64,000 nt of DNA, taken from contig NZ_CP071130.1 of the NCBI RefSeq assembly GCF_017220215.1, positions 310,001-374,000 on the forward strand, written 5' to 3'. The translations under genes and the position numbers were made by a program. Origin of the DNA: Caballeronia sp. M1242 (lineage in GTDB: Bacteria > Pseudomonadota > Gammaproteobacteria > Burkholderiales > Burkholderiaceae). Below are positions 17,758 to 27,235 of this stretch, in pieces; position 1 is the first letter of the stretch, and the number at the start of each line of letters is the position of its first letter. The notes beneath the pieces are model-generated. The model was given only the letters and a program-made list of their open reading frames with translations. It was not told where the DNA came from and ran no database searches.

Positions 17758-18470
17758 GCTGCGCTTGTTATTGGTTATATGGAGCGTCAGGCCTCGTTGC
17801 AGAGCGACTTTTGACTTCCCCTAACAACTTGCTAAATGCCAGGGCCTGATTAGCGGGACTTTACATGTGGACTACACCGATCGGTTTCAGTGTGCCAAAA
17901 TGTTTCAAGTTGGCTATCGCCGCGCGCATTCGACTTACAGGTCCATTGAGTAATCGACACGAAAATGTCTTCGGCTGAAGTGCGCTAAATAGCTATGCAT
18001 GGATGCGCCTTTTTTCCCGGTATAGGCGTACTTTGTCCGGGGCAAATCATCTTCGATATACCGTAGAAGAGTATGTTAGATCTTCATTGGGAGCCGCCAA
18101 GAACTGGCAGTTGAAGCGAAGAGAGCGGCGCGCGCGAGTGCTGGAAAACGCCCTGGTAACGAGTGGCGAGAGGAAGCTGGCTTCAGGGTCCGCAACGAAC
18201 TGCTGGCGACCGTTGAAGCCAAAAGAAACTAAAGCCGGACATCAAGACAAAAACAGCAACACGACCACGGCCCCGTGCGCTCGACAGCCCAAATGCGACC
18301 CGCACGGTCCGAAGTCTATGCGGGCCCCCAACAATCCGCGCGATCGTTCGGATGAGCAGACAGAATGCCCTGATCAAACCATAATCGCGGCGTCGTGGCC
18401 CCTTCCGCTCATAGCTCATGAAGACACCAACGACGCCCCGCCACCCGACGCTATCTATTACCGAACAGAA
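17758..18470. other. Intergenic region without a recognised gene
   Basis: About 710 bases. The left part (17760-18000) is AT-richer and should hold the promoter of the reverse YfaP-like operon. A forward frame from 18003 continues antisense through the neighbouring glycosidase-like gene and has no domain, so I treat it as a shadow. Confidence 0.45.
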
Positions 18471-19568
18471 TCACCGCGGATGATTACGCACAAAGTCCCG
18501 AAAAGACGAATAAGCGGGCTTCTGCGTATGCCCGTCGCCCCGGATCATTCCGTACGCGCCTTCCGCATCGTCGTACAGTTCGTAGGCCTGAATCGACTGG
18601 ATGTTGTACTTCGACGCGACATTCACATACTGGGACATCATGTCGCCGCCAGTGAGATACGTCGCGATCTGCAGGAGCGATCCCAGGCTCGGGCGCACGC
18701 CGAATTCGTTGATCCAGATCGGCTTGCCCATCTGATGCAGCACCGCCAGCACATCGTGGCAGCCCGTACCGCCGCAAGCGTTCGTGATGTCGCCTTCGTT
18801 CGAGTACCAGTGCCATGCCGTGATGTCCCAGCTCACGGTCGGATGGCCCCATGAGCCGTCAGGCTGCGAACCGTCGGCAAGCATCTGATAGAACGCATAG
18901 TGCAGCCACGTCCCGCCAAGAACGATCTTTCCGTCCGTATCCTCCGATCGGACGCCCGCGATCAGGCCGCGAATGATGCCTCGCGCAATCTGATACTGGT
19001 GGTTGTTGTAGTGTTGCCAGTAGACGCCGTCGACGTTTCCGTTGAGCGTCTTCGCCTCGAGTTCGTTGCCCACCTCGTAATACTTGTAGTGGTACGCACT
19101 CGCCGTTTGTTTGCCGAGCCTGTAGCCCGCGTTATACGCATCGTCCTCGTTGCTATAGCCAAGGCCCAGCAACATGACGGGATAGACGGTCACGCCGCCC
19201 TGCGCCATGGTCTGTGCAATGCCCGCGAGTTTATTCGCCGAGGCCTGGTTATAGACCTCGTTCCGGTAGATCGTCGCGCCAAGATCGTGGAGTTGAGCAA
19301 GCTGCGTCTGAGGGCTGGAGATGTCGTATGCGCCGCCGCTGTTGTTATGGCCGTTCATGCCATAGAAGATCGAGCCGTTCGTGCTCGCGCTTTTCACCGT
19401 CGCTGCGAGCGTGCTGCTCTTGGCGGTGGCTGCGTCGACGGCGCTTCTGCTATCACCGCCGCAGGCTGCAAGCAACAGGCTCGTCATGATCGCGCTGACT
19501 GCCGCGCCGCGCTTAAGCGACGTGAAAGGCCGGGTAACGAATGAGCAGGGTCGAGTCGAATTCTTCAT
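18471..19568 (-). CDS. Lipoprotein glycoside-hydrolase-like protein (clan A)
   Basis: The 365-residue product has a long signal sequence with lipobox LLAAC (Cys36). A beta/alpha-barrel glycosidase-like domain follows. The acid/base Glu is likely in YYEVGNELEAK (NE motif after strand 4) and the nucleophile in PIWINEFGVRP (strand 7), the arrangement of clan GH-A enzymes such as GH39/PslG-like hydrolases. Length fits one barrel. It probably acts on an exopolysaccharide in the periplasm or at the surface. It stands alone. The exact family and substrate cannot be assigned by eye. Confidence 0.72.
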   Translation of the reverse strand: MKNSTRPCSFVTRPFTSLKRGAAVSAIMTSLLLAACGGDSRSAVDAATAKSSTLAATVKSASTNGSIFYGMNGHNNSGGAYDISSPQTQLAQLHDLGATIYRNEVYNQASANKLAGIAQTMAQGGVTVYPVMLLGLGYSNEDDAYNAGYRLGKQTASAYHYKYYEVGNELEAKTLNGNVDGVYWQHYNNHQYQIARGIIRGLIAGVRSEDTDGKIVLGGTWLHYAFYQMLADGSQPDGSWGHPTVSWDITAWHWYSNEGDITNACGGTGCHDVLAVLHQMGKPIWINEFGVRPSLGSLLQIATYLTGGDMMSQYVNVASKYNIQSIQAYELYDDAEGAYGMIRGDGHTQKPAYSSFRDFVRNHPR

Positions 19569-20301
19569 GGTGTTTAGTCGTACTAAATGGCGTGCCGTGT
19601 CGTGTGCGATGACAGTGTGCCTTCATCGTCTTGGATGGCTCGGACGGAAAGGGAAGCAGGCCGCGCGGAAAGCATCGCGGCGCACGTCAACCCACGAAAG
19701 GATGAAACCGATGGTTGAAACGCATTGCCGGCCAATAGACCAATAGCAGGGCAATTGAGGGCGACCCGAGGATCGCCGATGCGTTCGTTCATGCGCGACT
19801 CATCGCGCATTTGATGCGGATACGCGGCGCAGCTTGCACGCAGCGCAGTCGATCCACGCTGTCTCCAATCCGCCGCATCAACGATGAGCAGTCAGATTTA
19901 CCCGTTTTGTGCGAAGCGATGCAGCAGACAGGCAAGCGTTGCCGGGAACCGAGGCAGCGGCGAAAGATTACTTCGTTCTCGCTTCGATGTAAACCTTCAG
20001 CGCGAATTATTGCCTGTCCATCATGTGGGATTCGGCTCGAAAATACGGACTACGTAATAACATTCGATGCGTACACACAACGGCGCATGCATTGAGAAAC
20101 AAGACGCTCACCGCGCTCTAACATACTTCGCATGACGAAGTATCTATAAAAATATGACGATTCGTGACCGCCAAGAAAAAAATGCTCATAGGAAGCGATC
20201 GGCGCCGACTGCTCGCGCCGAGCCCGATCATGTTAGCCTCTCGTTTTTGTCGCGGCGGCGGGGCATCGGCCGCTGTCCATATTCAATCGCACATCACGAA
20301 C
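19569..20301. other. Intergenic region without a recognised gene
   Basis: About 730 bases between the reverse glycosidase-like gene and the forward H-NS-type gene. AT-rich sequence around 20090-20160 (including ACTTCGCATGACGAAGTATC, an imperfect palindrome) probably contains the H-NS-family promoter. Short frames here are not convincing. Confidence 0.45.
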
Positions 20302-20661
20302 ATGACGTACAGAAGTCCGCAAGTCGCCGAGTTGATGGCGCAAAGGGAGTCGCTGGAGAAAGAACTGGCCGAAGCGCGGCGCAAAGAAGAACGCCTCGCG
20401 CTGATCGAGATCGTCCAGAAGATGCGTCAATACGGCATCACGTTGAACGAACTGATGGGCCGTAAGCCCGGCACGCAGCACGCGGCGCCGGACGTGGCCA
20501 TCAAGTATCGCGATCCAGAAAGCGGTGCGACGTGGAGCGGGCGCGGTCGCGCGCCGCAATGGATCGCGGGCAAGGATCGAGACGCGTTTTTGGTGGAAGG
20601 ATCCGCGAGCCTGTCGTCGCGGCAGGCCTCGCAGGCGTCGCTTTTCGCAGACGAAGACTGA
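20302..20661 (+). CDS. H-NS family nucleoid-associated protein
   Basis: The start MTYRSPQVAELM gives 119 residues. The N-terminal half is an oligomerisation coiled coil (AELMAQRESLEKELAEAR). The C-terminal DNA-binding domain ends with the H-NS signature YRDPESGATWSGRGRAPQW. A longer frame from 20164 would add an implausible 46-residue extension. Such proteins bind AT-rich, often horizontally acquired DNA and silence it, which is relevant to the nearby Shedu and amyloid-like islands. It is transcribed convergently with the RcnB-like gene. Confidence 0.88.
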   Translation: MTYRSPQVAELMAQRESLEKELAEARRKEERLALIEIVQKMRQYGITLNELMGRKPGTQHAAPDVAIKYRDPESGATWSGRGRAPQWIAGKDRDAFLVEGSASLSSRQASQASLFADED

Positions 20662-20718
20662 AGCGCGCAGTTGGCTGAAGGCTCTGCGTAAGCCGATTCT
20701 GCGCGCTCGCGCGTCGTA

Positions 20719-21105
20719 TTACCGCGCCAACACGACTTGGGCGATCAGCCCCGTCGCTGCCGCGACGAGCACATAGTCCGCGCCGACGCCGACCCACTGG
20801 TATCCGCGCGGCGGCTGACGCAGGCCGTGGCCGCGCCAATCGTCGACCACATACTGGTGGTCGCGATATTCGCTCGAAAGGCGATCGCCCTTGTGCCAGT
20901 CCGGATGTCCGCGGTCGCGCTCGGCATGCTCCGGCGGGCGGGGCGCGTCGTGGCTGTCGCGTGCGTCGTGGCCGTGCATCATCGGCGCGCGGTCGGCGCC
21001 AGGGCCGTGATTCTCATCCGGGCCATGCCATTGCTGCGCGAAACTCGCGCCCGCAGAAAGTCCGAGACCAGCCGACAGCAGCGCAACAATGATTCGTTTT
21101 TTCAT
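20719..21105 (-). CDS. RcnB family exported protein
   Basis: The start at 21105 follows a strong ribosome binding site (GAGGAGAAACGTTTC). The 128-residue product has a signal peptide (MKKRIIVALLSAGLG to SFAQ), then a His/Asp/Arg-rich segment (HGPDENHGPGADRAPMMHGH). The C-terminal RcnB-like domain contains DHQYVVDDWRGHGLRQPPRG and YQWVGVGADYVLVAAATG. RcnB proteins are periplasmic and, in Escherichia coli, affect nickel/cobalt efflux. The His-rich part may bind metal. Confidence 0.82.
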   Translation of the reverse strand: MKKRIIVALLSAGLGLSAGASFAQQWHGPDENHGPGADRAPMMHGHDARDSHDAPRPPEHAERDRGHPDWHKGDRLSSEYRDHQYVVDDWRGHGLRQPPRGYQWVGVGADYVLVAAATGLIAQVVLAR

Positions 21106-21233
21106 GAAACGTTTCTCCTCATAGAGTAATGATTGATCGCCTGCCAGAGCCTTTTGCTCTTTGCGCGAACAGGCGGTCACTCTACGTTGCGGGGCGGCGC
21201 GATGGCGTGAGATTGTGTAAGCAACGCTTACTT

Positions 21234-21278
21234 CGCATTACGCGCATTACGCGCATTACGCGCATTACGCGCATTACC
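21234..21278. repeat. Five tandem 9-bp repeats CGCATTACG
   Basis: Five head-to-tail units run without spacer; the first four are identical and the fifth ends in C instead of G. They lie upstream of both the RcnB-like gene (reverse) and the aldehyde dehydrogenase gene (forward). The unit length is a multiple of three but no gene covers it. A 7-bp array with the same CGCATTA core lies at 47205-47253. Confidence 0.9.
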
Positions 21279-21429
21279 CGCGTCCGGCGGCGAACTCGAA
21301 CGAGTCTTGGCGTCGCGATGTCATATCTGCCCATACATGACGCTGAATGAGAACAATAAAAATGTTTTTCTATCGTCGAGCGGCTTTCTGGCTCACCATG
21401 AAACGATTTAATAAAGCATGGAGCGAGAC

Positions 21430-22881
21430 ATGGAAAGCAGAGCGGATTTGAAGCGCTATGAGTTATTGATAGGCGGCGAATTCGTCGCGCCGAGCGGCGG
21501 CGAATATTCGACCAATCTCGATCCCGCGACCGAAGAGCCCATCGCGTATGTCGCGCAGGGCACGTCGGCCGATGTAGACCGCGCCGTGCAGGCGGCGCGC
21601 GCCGCATTGAAACCCTGGAACGCCATTCGCGCCGCCGAGCGCGGCCGCATCCTGATGCGGCTTGCCGAACTGCTCCGCGAGAATCAGGAAGAACTCGCTG
21701 CGCTCGAAAGCCTCGATGCGGGCAAGCCCATTGCCGGGGTCCAGCGCCAGGACGTGCCCGCCGCCATCGATACGCTCGCGTACTACGCCGGCTGGTGCGA
21801 CAAGATCAACGGTCAGGTCGTGCCGGCGCGGCCCGATGCGCTGACGTACACGGTGCGCGAGCCGGTGGGCGTGGTCGGCGCCATCGTTCCGTGGAATTTC
21901 CCGCTGATGATCGGCATGTGGAAGATCGCGCCGGCGCTCGCCTGCGGTTGCACGCTGATCGTGAAGCCCGCCGAAATCACGCCGCTCTCCGCGCTGATGG
22001 TCGGCCGCCTCGCGCTCGAAGCGGGCGTGCCGCCGGGCGTGCTGAACATCGTCACGGGCAAGGGCTCGGTGGTCGGGGATTCGATGGTCGCGCATCCGGG
22101 CATCGACAAGATCACCTTCACGGGTTCGCCTTCGGTCGGGCGAGGCATTCTGCAGGGCGCGGCGGGCAACTTTAAGCGCGTGACGCTGGAGTTGGGCGGC
22201 AAGTCGGCCAACATCATCTTCGCCGATGCGAACATCGACACCGCGGTGCGCGCCGCAGCATCGGGCATCTTCTTCAACGCGGGACAGGTGTGCTCGGCGG
22301 GCTCGCGCGTGCTGGTGCAGCGCGCCGCCTATGACGACGTGGTCGAGCGCCTTTCCCAGCGCGCGCAAACCATCAAACTCGGCGATCCATCGAAGCGCGA
22401 GACGAACATGGGACCGCTCATCTCGGCTAAGCAGATGAAGACCGTGCTCGATTACGTGGATATCGGCAAAGGCGAGGGCGCGTCGCTGGTGACGGGCGGG
22501 CGGCGCTCGGGCGAGCGCGGCTACTTCGTCGAGCCGACGGTGTTCGCGAACGTCGAGCACGAAATGCGCATCTCGCAGGAAGAGATCTTCGGTCCGGTGG
22601 CGAGCGTCATTCCTTTCGACGACGAAGCGGACGCGCTGCGCATCGCGAACGGCACCGCTTACAGTCTCGCGGCCGGCGTGTGGAGCGCGGACATCGGGCG
22701 GGTGCATCGCATGGCGGCAGAACTCAAGGCGGGCACTGTCTGGGTCAATACCTACGGCTACACGGACGTGCGGCTGCCGTGGGGCGGTTCGGGCGATTCG
22801 GGCTTCGGCCGCGAGCATGGCGACGTGGCCATCGAGAACTTCACGGAGCCGAAGGCGGTGTGGGTATCGCTGACGCCTTGA
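21430..22881 (+). CDS. NAD(P)-dependent aldehyde dehydrogenase
   Basis: I prefer the ATG at 21430 because GGAGCGA precedes it; an in-frame ATG at 21418 lacks a site. The roughly 483-residue enzyme has the full ALDH pattern: VPWNFPLMIGMWKIAPALAC, the cofactor-binding FTGSPSVGRG, the general-base Glu in LELGGKSAN, and the nucleophilic Cys in FFNAGQVCSAGSR. It oxidises an aldehyde to the carboxylate in the cytoplasm. Similarity is to the betaine-aldehyde/phenylacetaldehyde-type branch, but the substrate cannot be deduced. It is a single gene convergent with the 22980-23324 gene. Confidence 0.88.
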   Translation: MESRADLKRYELLIGGEFVAPSGGEYSTNLDPATEEPIAYVAQGTSADVDRAVQAARAALKPWNAIRAAERGRILMRLAELLRENQEELAALESLDAGKPIAGVQRQDVPAAIDTLAYYAGWCDKINGQVVPARPDALTYTVREPVGVVGAIVPWNFPLMIGMWKIAPALACGCTLIVKPAEITPLSALMVGRLALEAGVPPGVLNIVTGKGSVVGDSMVAHPGIDKITFTGSPSVGRGILQGAAGNFKRVTLELGGKSANIIFADANIDTAVRAAASGIFFNAGQVCSAGSRVLVQRAAYDDVVERLSQRAQTIKLGDPSKRETNMGPLISAKQMKTVLDYVDIGKGEGASLVTGGRRSGERGYFVEPTVFANVEHEMRISQEEIFGPVASVIPFDDEADALRIANGTAYSLAAGVWSADIGRVHRMAAELKAGTVWVNTYGYTDVRLPWGGSGDSGFGREHGDVAIENFTEPKAVWVSLTP

Positions 22882-22937
22882 GCGACCGATGAGCGCCGCG
22901 CGCCGAACACGCGCGGCAGCGCTTGAACAATGCGAGA

Positions 22938-22957
22938 AGGGCGGCCGAAGCCGCCCT
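22938..22957. terminator. Hairpin between convergent genes
   Basis: Perfect 8-bp stem AGGGCGGC / GCCGCCCT with loop CGAA lies between the aldehyde dehydrogenase gene and the reverse gene ending at 22980. It lacks a T-run on either strand, so termination activity is uncertain. Confidence 0.4.
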
Positions 22958-22979
22958 GAGTTCATCGCCGAAGAAAGAC

Positions 22980-23324
22980 TTAAACGCGCGCCTGCGCGCC
23001 TTCCTGGTCGCGCGCCCGCCAAAGCCGAGCGCGCTGCGTGCTGTCTTCGTACTGAACGGTGTTCTGCCGGCACGCCTCGATCGTCATGTTCTTGCGCTCG
23101 ACGATCGCCTGGCAGAGAAACTCCGCGCTATACGCCTTGAGCAAATGCGGACACTGCGTTCCGATGTACTGCGCGATCTTTCCGTAGTCGCTGTCCGCCG
23201 ATGCCAGCGAGCGATACATGTCCGCGTCCCAGCGGAACATCAGGTCGAGTTCTTCGAAAGCGGTATTGAACGCGCAGACTTGCGCCTGAACTTCACGGTC
23301 GTCGCTGTGCATGGCTTGGCTCAT
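22980..23324 (-). CDS. Conserved hypothetical protein
   Basis: The start MSQAMHSDD at 23324 has an excellent ribosome binding site (GAGGAGACGATC). The 114-residue soluble protein is helical with three Cys residues (VCAFNT, QCPHLL, FLCQA, plus EACRQN). There is no signal peptide or known motif. Its composition and start site argue for a real gene; the family is unknown to me. Confidence 0.68.
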   Translation of the reverse strand: MSQAMHSDDREVQAQVCAFNTAFEELDLMFRWDADMYRSLASADSDYGKIAQYIGTQCPHLLKAYSAEFLCQAIVERKNMTIEACRQNTVQYEDSTQRARLWRARDQEGAQARV

Positions 23325-23421
23325 GATCGTCTCCTCAGTGGCCGCAGGGCATACACGCAGGATAGAAAAAGCCATTCATACAGGACAGTCAAAGTTTCTT
23401 CGGCTAACCATTTAGCTTCAG

Positions 23422-24369
23422 TTATGAATCGGGTTTACCCGTCTTGGCGACGATATGCGTGATCGCTTCGATCTGCGCGGCGCCTTCTTCGATCAGAAAC
23501 TGTTTGAACGCGAGCGCCACCGGCGGCAAGCGCTTGTTGTTGCGATGTACGACAAACCAGTTGAGCATCACGGGAAAGCCTTCGATATCCAGCACCGCCA
23601 GTTTGCCGACCTGCAATTCCATGCTGATGGTATGCGCGGATAAAAAACTCAGTCCCATTCCGGCGATCACGGCCTGCTTAATGGTCTCCGTGCTCGTGAT
23701 CTCCATCGCGACATTCAAATTCGTGAGCCTGCCGGCGAAGCCTTCTTCCATTGAATTCCACGTATCGGAGCCACGCTCGCGCACGATGAAAGGTTCATCG
23801 GCAAGCGACTCCAGCGGGATATCGCTTTGTCCGACGAGCGGATGGTCCGGCGGCGCGACGATCACATAAGGATGCGGCGCAAACGACACATTGACCGTAT
23901 CCATATCGCGCGGCGGACGCACCATGACGGCGAGATCCGTCAAATTGTCGGACAGTTGATGCAGCAGTTCCTCGCGGTTATGCACGGCGAGATTGAGGCG
24001 GACATCCGTATTACGTTTAGTGAATTCGGCCAGCAGACGAGGAAAGAAGTAATCGCCCGCGCTGATCACGGCGACGTTAAGCGTGCCTCCGGAAATACCC
24101 TTGAGACGCGCCATTGCGTCGTCGGCTTCGCGGAATTGCTCGAGGATCGCCCTGCTGTAATGGAGCATTTCGTTCCCGGCCGGAGTGAGATAGATTTTCT
24201 TGCCGAGCTGCTCGAAAAGAGGCAGGCCGGCGTGCTCTTCGAGTTGCTTGACCTGCGTGGAGACGGCCGGCTGCGTGAGATAGAGCTCTTCCGCCGCCCG
24301 CGAAAAACTCAGGCGTCGCGCGACCGTTTCGAAGATTTTGAGTTGGCGCAGAGTGGCATTTCGCAGCAC
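23422..24369 (-). CDS. LysR-family regulator, CbbR-like
   Basis: The 315-residue regulator has an N-terminal winged helix (ATLRQLKIFETVARRLSFSR, then AAEELYLTQPAVSTQVKQLE) and a C-terminal periplasmic-binding-like effector domain. Its opening residues and the VSTQVKQLEEHAGLPLFEQL stretch resemble CbbR, the Calvin-cycle activator. No cbb genes lie nearby, so its target is unknown and it may have been recruited to another pathway. It is divergent from the oxalate-antiporter gene, with a roughly 400-base spacer that could hold shared LysR sites. Confidence 0.85.
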   Translation of the reverse strand: MLRNATLRQLKIFETVARRLSFSRAAEELYLTQPAVSTQVKQLEEHAGLPLFEQLGKKIYLTPAGNEMLHYSRAILEQFREADDAMARLKGISGGTLNVAVISAGDYFFPRLLAEFTKRNTDVRLNLAVHNREELLHQLSDNLTDLAVMVRPPRDMDTVNVSFAPHPYVIVAPPDHPLVGQSDIPLESLADEPFIVRERGSDTWNSMEEGFAGRLTNLNVAMEITSTETIKQAVIAGMGLSFLSAHTISMELQVGKLAVLDIEGFPVMLNWFVVHRNNKRLPPVALAFKQFLIEEGAAQIEAITHIVAKTGKPDS

Positions 24370-24768
24370 GGCAGGCCCTCATCCATTCACGATAGCTAAC
24401 TTATACAATAATTTTTTTTAACTTTCCTTAATCATTTTTGTCCCCCACGATGCTTTCACGTGCCCCGCAGTTGTAAGCCAGTTTTCAGCCGACGCAAGAG
24501 CGCGGAAGAGCACGCAGCATCGAGCCCGACAGGGCTGCATCGACCATCCGGACTTCTTGGGAATCGCTCGAGATGATTCTTCGATCGCCTGACGCGGATG
24601 TTGGCCCCCACGGCGAACCCATCGCCCTTCTGGACACGCGACGCCACGCCCGCGCCGCCTGGCCGGAGCACCTTCCCTGACCGACCGCAACGCCCGCCGG
24701 CCCCGCGCCGGTGATCTCGCTGTACACCAAGCGCCGCACGAGCGCAGAGACAGATATCGGAGACAGAC
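24370..24768. other. Divergent spacer between LysR and oxlT-like genes
   Basis: About 400 bases, no supportable gene. The left end (24395-24440) is AT-rich with a T-run and is probably the LysR promoter. A good ribosome binding site (ATCGGAGACAGAC) precedes the antiporter ATG. Confidence 0.5.
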
Positions 24769-26121
24769 ATGGCAAGCGCAGACACGGTGGTGTCCGGGCA
24801 GTCGCACGGGCGTCATCACAACCGTTGGATTCAGCTGGCGATCGGCATTCTATGCATGGGCCTCGTCGCCAATCTCCAGTACGCCTGGACCCTTTTCGTC
24901 GTGCCGATGGATGCCAAGCACCATTGGGGTCAAGCGGCCATTCAGACGGCGTTTACCATCTTCATCGTCACGGAAACCTGGCTCGTGCCGGTCGAAGGCT
25001 GGCTCGTCGACAAGTTCGGGCCGCGTCCGGTCGTGATCGGCGGATCGGTGTGCGCGGCCATCGGCTGGGTGATCGACGCGCACGCGACGAGCCTCGTCCA
25101 CCTCTACATCGCGGCGGTCATCGCGGGCATCGGCGCGGGATGCGTGTATGGCACGTGCGTCGGCACGGCGCTGAAGTGGTTCCCGGACAAGCGCGGTCTC
25201 GCGGCGGGTCTGACGGCGGCGGGCTTCGGCGCCGGCGCGGCGGTCACGGTCATCCCGATCTCGAACATGATCCAGTCCTCGGGCTACGAGCACGCGTTCA
25301 TGTTCTTCGGCATCTTCCAGGGCGTGTGCATCTTCCTGCTCGCGCTGATGCTCGTGCGTCCGAAGCCTCCGGTGCACGTCGCGCCGGCCAAGCGGATCGT
25401 GTCCACCAAAATCGACTACACGACCGGACAGATGGTGCGCTCGCCGCTCTTCTGGGTGCTCTACCTGATGTTCGTGTTCGTCGCGGCGGGCGGCGTGATC
25501 GCCACCGCGCAGTTCGGGCCGATCGCGAAGGAATACGGTTTCGCGAAGATGCCGGTGAACCTGTTCGGCATCACGCTGCCACTGCTCGCGATGACGCTTT
25601 CCATCGACAATCTCTGCAACGGCTTCACCCGTCCGCTGTGCGGCTTCATCTCGGACAAGATCGGCCGGGAGAACACGATGTTCATCATCTTCCTGGGCGA
25701 GGGCGTGGCGCTGCTCGGGCTGATGCAGTTCGGTCATCATCCGTATCTCTTCATGCTGTTCGCCGCGATGACGTTCCTGTGCTGGGGCGAAATCTTCTCG
25801 ATCTTCCCGGCCACATGCGCGGACACCTTCGGCAGCAAATACGCCGCCGCCAACGCGGGCACGTTGTACACCGCGAAGGGCACGGCCTCCATGCTGGTGC
25901 CGCTCGCCTCGGTGCTCGCGTCGGTCGGATCGTGGAATGCGGTGTTCATCACGGCCGCGACGACGTCGATTTGTGCGGGACTGTGCGCGAAATTCGTGCT
26001 CGCGCCGATGAGAAAGCGCTGGATCGAGAACACGGTCGCCGCCACCTCGGGCGATTCGTCGATCAACGCGTCGTTTCAGGCGGGCTGGCCGGAAGCGCCG
26101 GGCAAGACGTCGGTTCAATAA
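24769..26121 (+). CDS. oxlT: Oxalate:formate antiporter (OxlT-type MFS)
   Basis: The 450-residue MFS protein has 12 predicted TM helices and closely follows OxlT of Oxalobacter. Matches are VDKFGPRPVVIGGS after TM2, ALKWFPDKRGLAAGLTAAGF, the essential Arg (Arg288 in NGFTRPLCGF, Arg272 in OxlT) and the essential Lys (Lys370 in YTAKGTAS, Lys355 in OxlT). These residues bind the dicarboxylate, supporting oxalate uptake in exchange for formate across the inner membrane. It heads the oxalate region and is 12 bases upstream of a LysR gene. A related monocarboxylate or other dicarboxylate specificity cannot be excluded. Confidence 0.82.
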   Translation: MASADTVVSGQSHGRHHNRWIQLAIGILCMGLVANLQYAWTLFVVPMDAKHHWGQAAIQTAFTIFIVTETWLVPVEGWLVDKFGPRPVVIGGSVCAAIGWVIDAHATSLVHLYIAAVIAGIGAGCVYGTCVGTALKWFPDKRGLAAGLTAAGFGAGAAVTVIPISNMIQSSGYEHAFMFFGIFQGVCIFLLALMLVRPKPPVHVAPAKRIVSTKIDYTTGQMVRSPLFWVLYLMFVFVAAGGVIATAQFGPIAKEYGFAKMPVNLFGITLPLLAMTLSIDNLCNGFTRPLCGFISDKIGRENTMFIIFLGEGVALLGLMQFGHHPYLFMLFAAMTFLCWGEIFSIFPATCADTFGSKYAAANAGTLYTAKGTASMLVPLASVLASVGSWNAVFITAATTSICAGLCAKFVLAPMRKRWIENTVAATSGDSSINASFQAGWPEAPGKTSVQ

Positions 26122-26133
26122 GGAAGCAAGCGC

Positions 26134-27078
26134 ATGCGCGAACGCCCGGCCGCTCCCGCGCATGCGCTTTCCGTTTCGCTGCATCAGTTGCGGGTTTTCG
26201 TGACGCTTGCGCGACACCGCAGCTTCACTCGCGCCGGCGACGAATTCGGCATCACGCAATCGGCGGTGAGCCGCAGCATCCGAGAACTCGAAGACGAAAT
26301 CGCGCTGCGGCTTTTCGACCGGACCACGCGCCAGGTCACGCTGACCGACACCGGGCGCAAGCTTCTGGCGCGCATTGCGCAGCTCGTCGAGGAACTGGAA
26401 GCGACGCTGCGGCCGCGCGCCGACAGTCAAGGGCAGGGCATTGTCCACGTGGCGAGCAGTTGCGGCCTGACGGCGAGCGTGCTTCCCGCGCTGCTCGCGT
26501 CGTGCAAAGAGCGGCTGCCGGATCTGTCGATCACCGTGATCGACCGGCCGCAGAGCGCCGTGCTGCAACTCGTGCGCTCGGGGGAGGCGGAAATCGGCGT
26601 CGTGATTGCGCCAGACAATCTCGACGAACTCGCCTTCGAGCCGCTATTCGCCGATGGTTTCGCAGCGGTGGTCGGCGCGTCGCATCGGCTGGCGGACGCC
26701 GCGCGTCTGGAGTGGACCCAGTTGCGCGGCACGCCGCTCCTTCTGCTCGACGACGACACTGGCAGCCTCGCCGCCGTCGAAGCCGCGCTCGCGCGCCACG
26801 CGGTGGCGGGCGCAGTGCGACAGCGGCTGACGCAGCCGGTGGCGGTGGCGCGCATGGCGGAGGCCGGTCTCGGCGTCGGCGTTTTGCCGATGCACGCCCG
26901 TCTCGCCTGCGAAACCGCCCGCACGCGCTTCATTCCCCTCGCGCCCGACGCCGCTCGCGCGGTCATGATCGTGCGTCGCCGTGGTCGCGCGCTGCGCGAG
27001 GGCGCGGCGCACGTCTGGTCGCAATTCATCGCCTCCTCGACGCATACTCTCAACACGTCACAGGCCATCGAGGCCTAA
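26134..27078 (+). CDS. LysR-family transcriptional regulator
   Basis: The 314-residue protein has an N-terminal winged helix (LHQLRVFVTLARHRSFTRAG, then DEFGITQSAVSRSIRELE) and a substrate-binding effector domain (from about 100). AAGGAAG precedes the ATG. It begins 12 bases after the antiporter stop and is probably co-transcribed, making it the likely local regulator of oxalate or dicarboxylate uptake. A GntR regulator also sits in the cluster. Confidence 0.85.
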   Translation: MRERPAAPAHALSVSLHQLRVFVTLARHRSFTRAGDEFGITQSAVSRSIRELEDEIALRLFDRTTRQVTLTDTGRKLLARIAQLVEELEATLRPRADSQGQGIVHVASSCGLTASVLPALLASCKERLPDLSITVIDRPQSAVLQLVRSGEAEIGVVIAPDNLDELAFEPLFADGFAAVVGASHRLADAARLEWTQLRGTPLLLLDDDTGSLAAVEAALARHAVAGAVRQRLTQPVAVARMAEAGLGVGVLPMHARLACETARTRFIPLAPDAARAVMIVRRRGRALREGAAHVWSQFIASSTHTLNTSQAIEA

Positions 27079-27188
27079 GGGACGCGTCCGTTCATCCCGA
27101 CGACACCGCAAGGCCGCCGCCGCATGCGGGTTTTCGCTCGTCTGCCGTCGCACGAATCGCCTTGTCCTGCGTGAACGTGGAATGTAGT

Positions 27189-27204
27189 ATCTTGTATATC
27201 AGAA
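27189..27204. promoter_or_regulatory. Operator-like site upstream of the reductase gene
   Basis: ATCTTGTATATCAGAA lies 32 bases before the ketopantoate-reductase-like start, overlapping the likely promoter. Its exact 16-bp reverse complement occurs at 28275-28290. A TTGTATATCA core recurs at 31718. GntR/FadR-class regulators bind sites of this type, so the local GntR protein is the obvious candidate. Confidence 0.6.
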
Positions 27205-27235
27205 GCCTGCAAGACTACGACTCTAGGAGACGAGC

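Noticed and set aside
18003..18854. Forward 283-codon frame
   Set aside because: Runs antisense through the glycosidase-like gene and lacks a ribosome binding site or domain.
21234..21278. CRISPR-like array
   Set aside because: Nine-base units without spacers and no cas genes; a simple tandem repeat. The same applies to 47205-47253.
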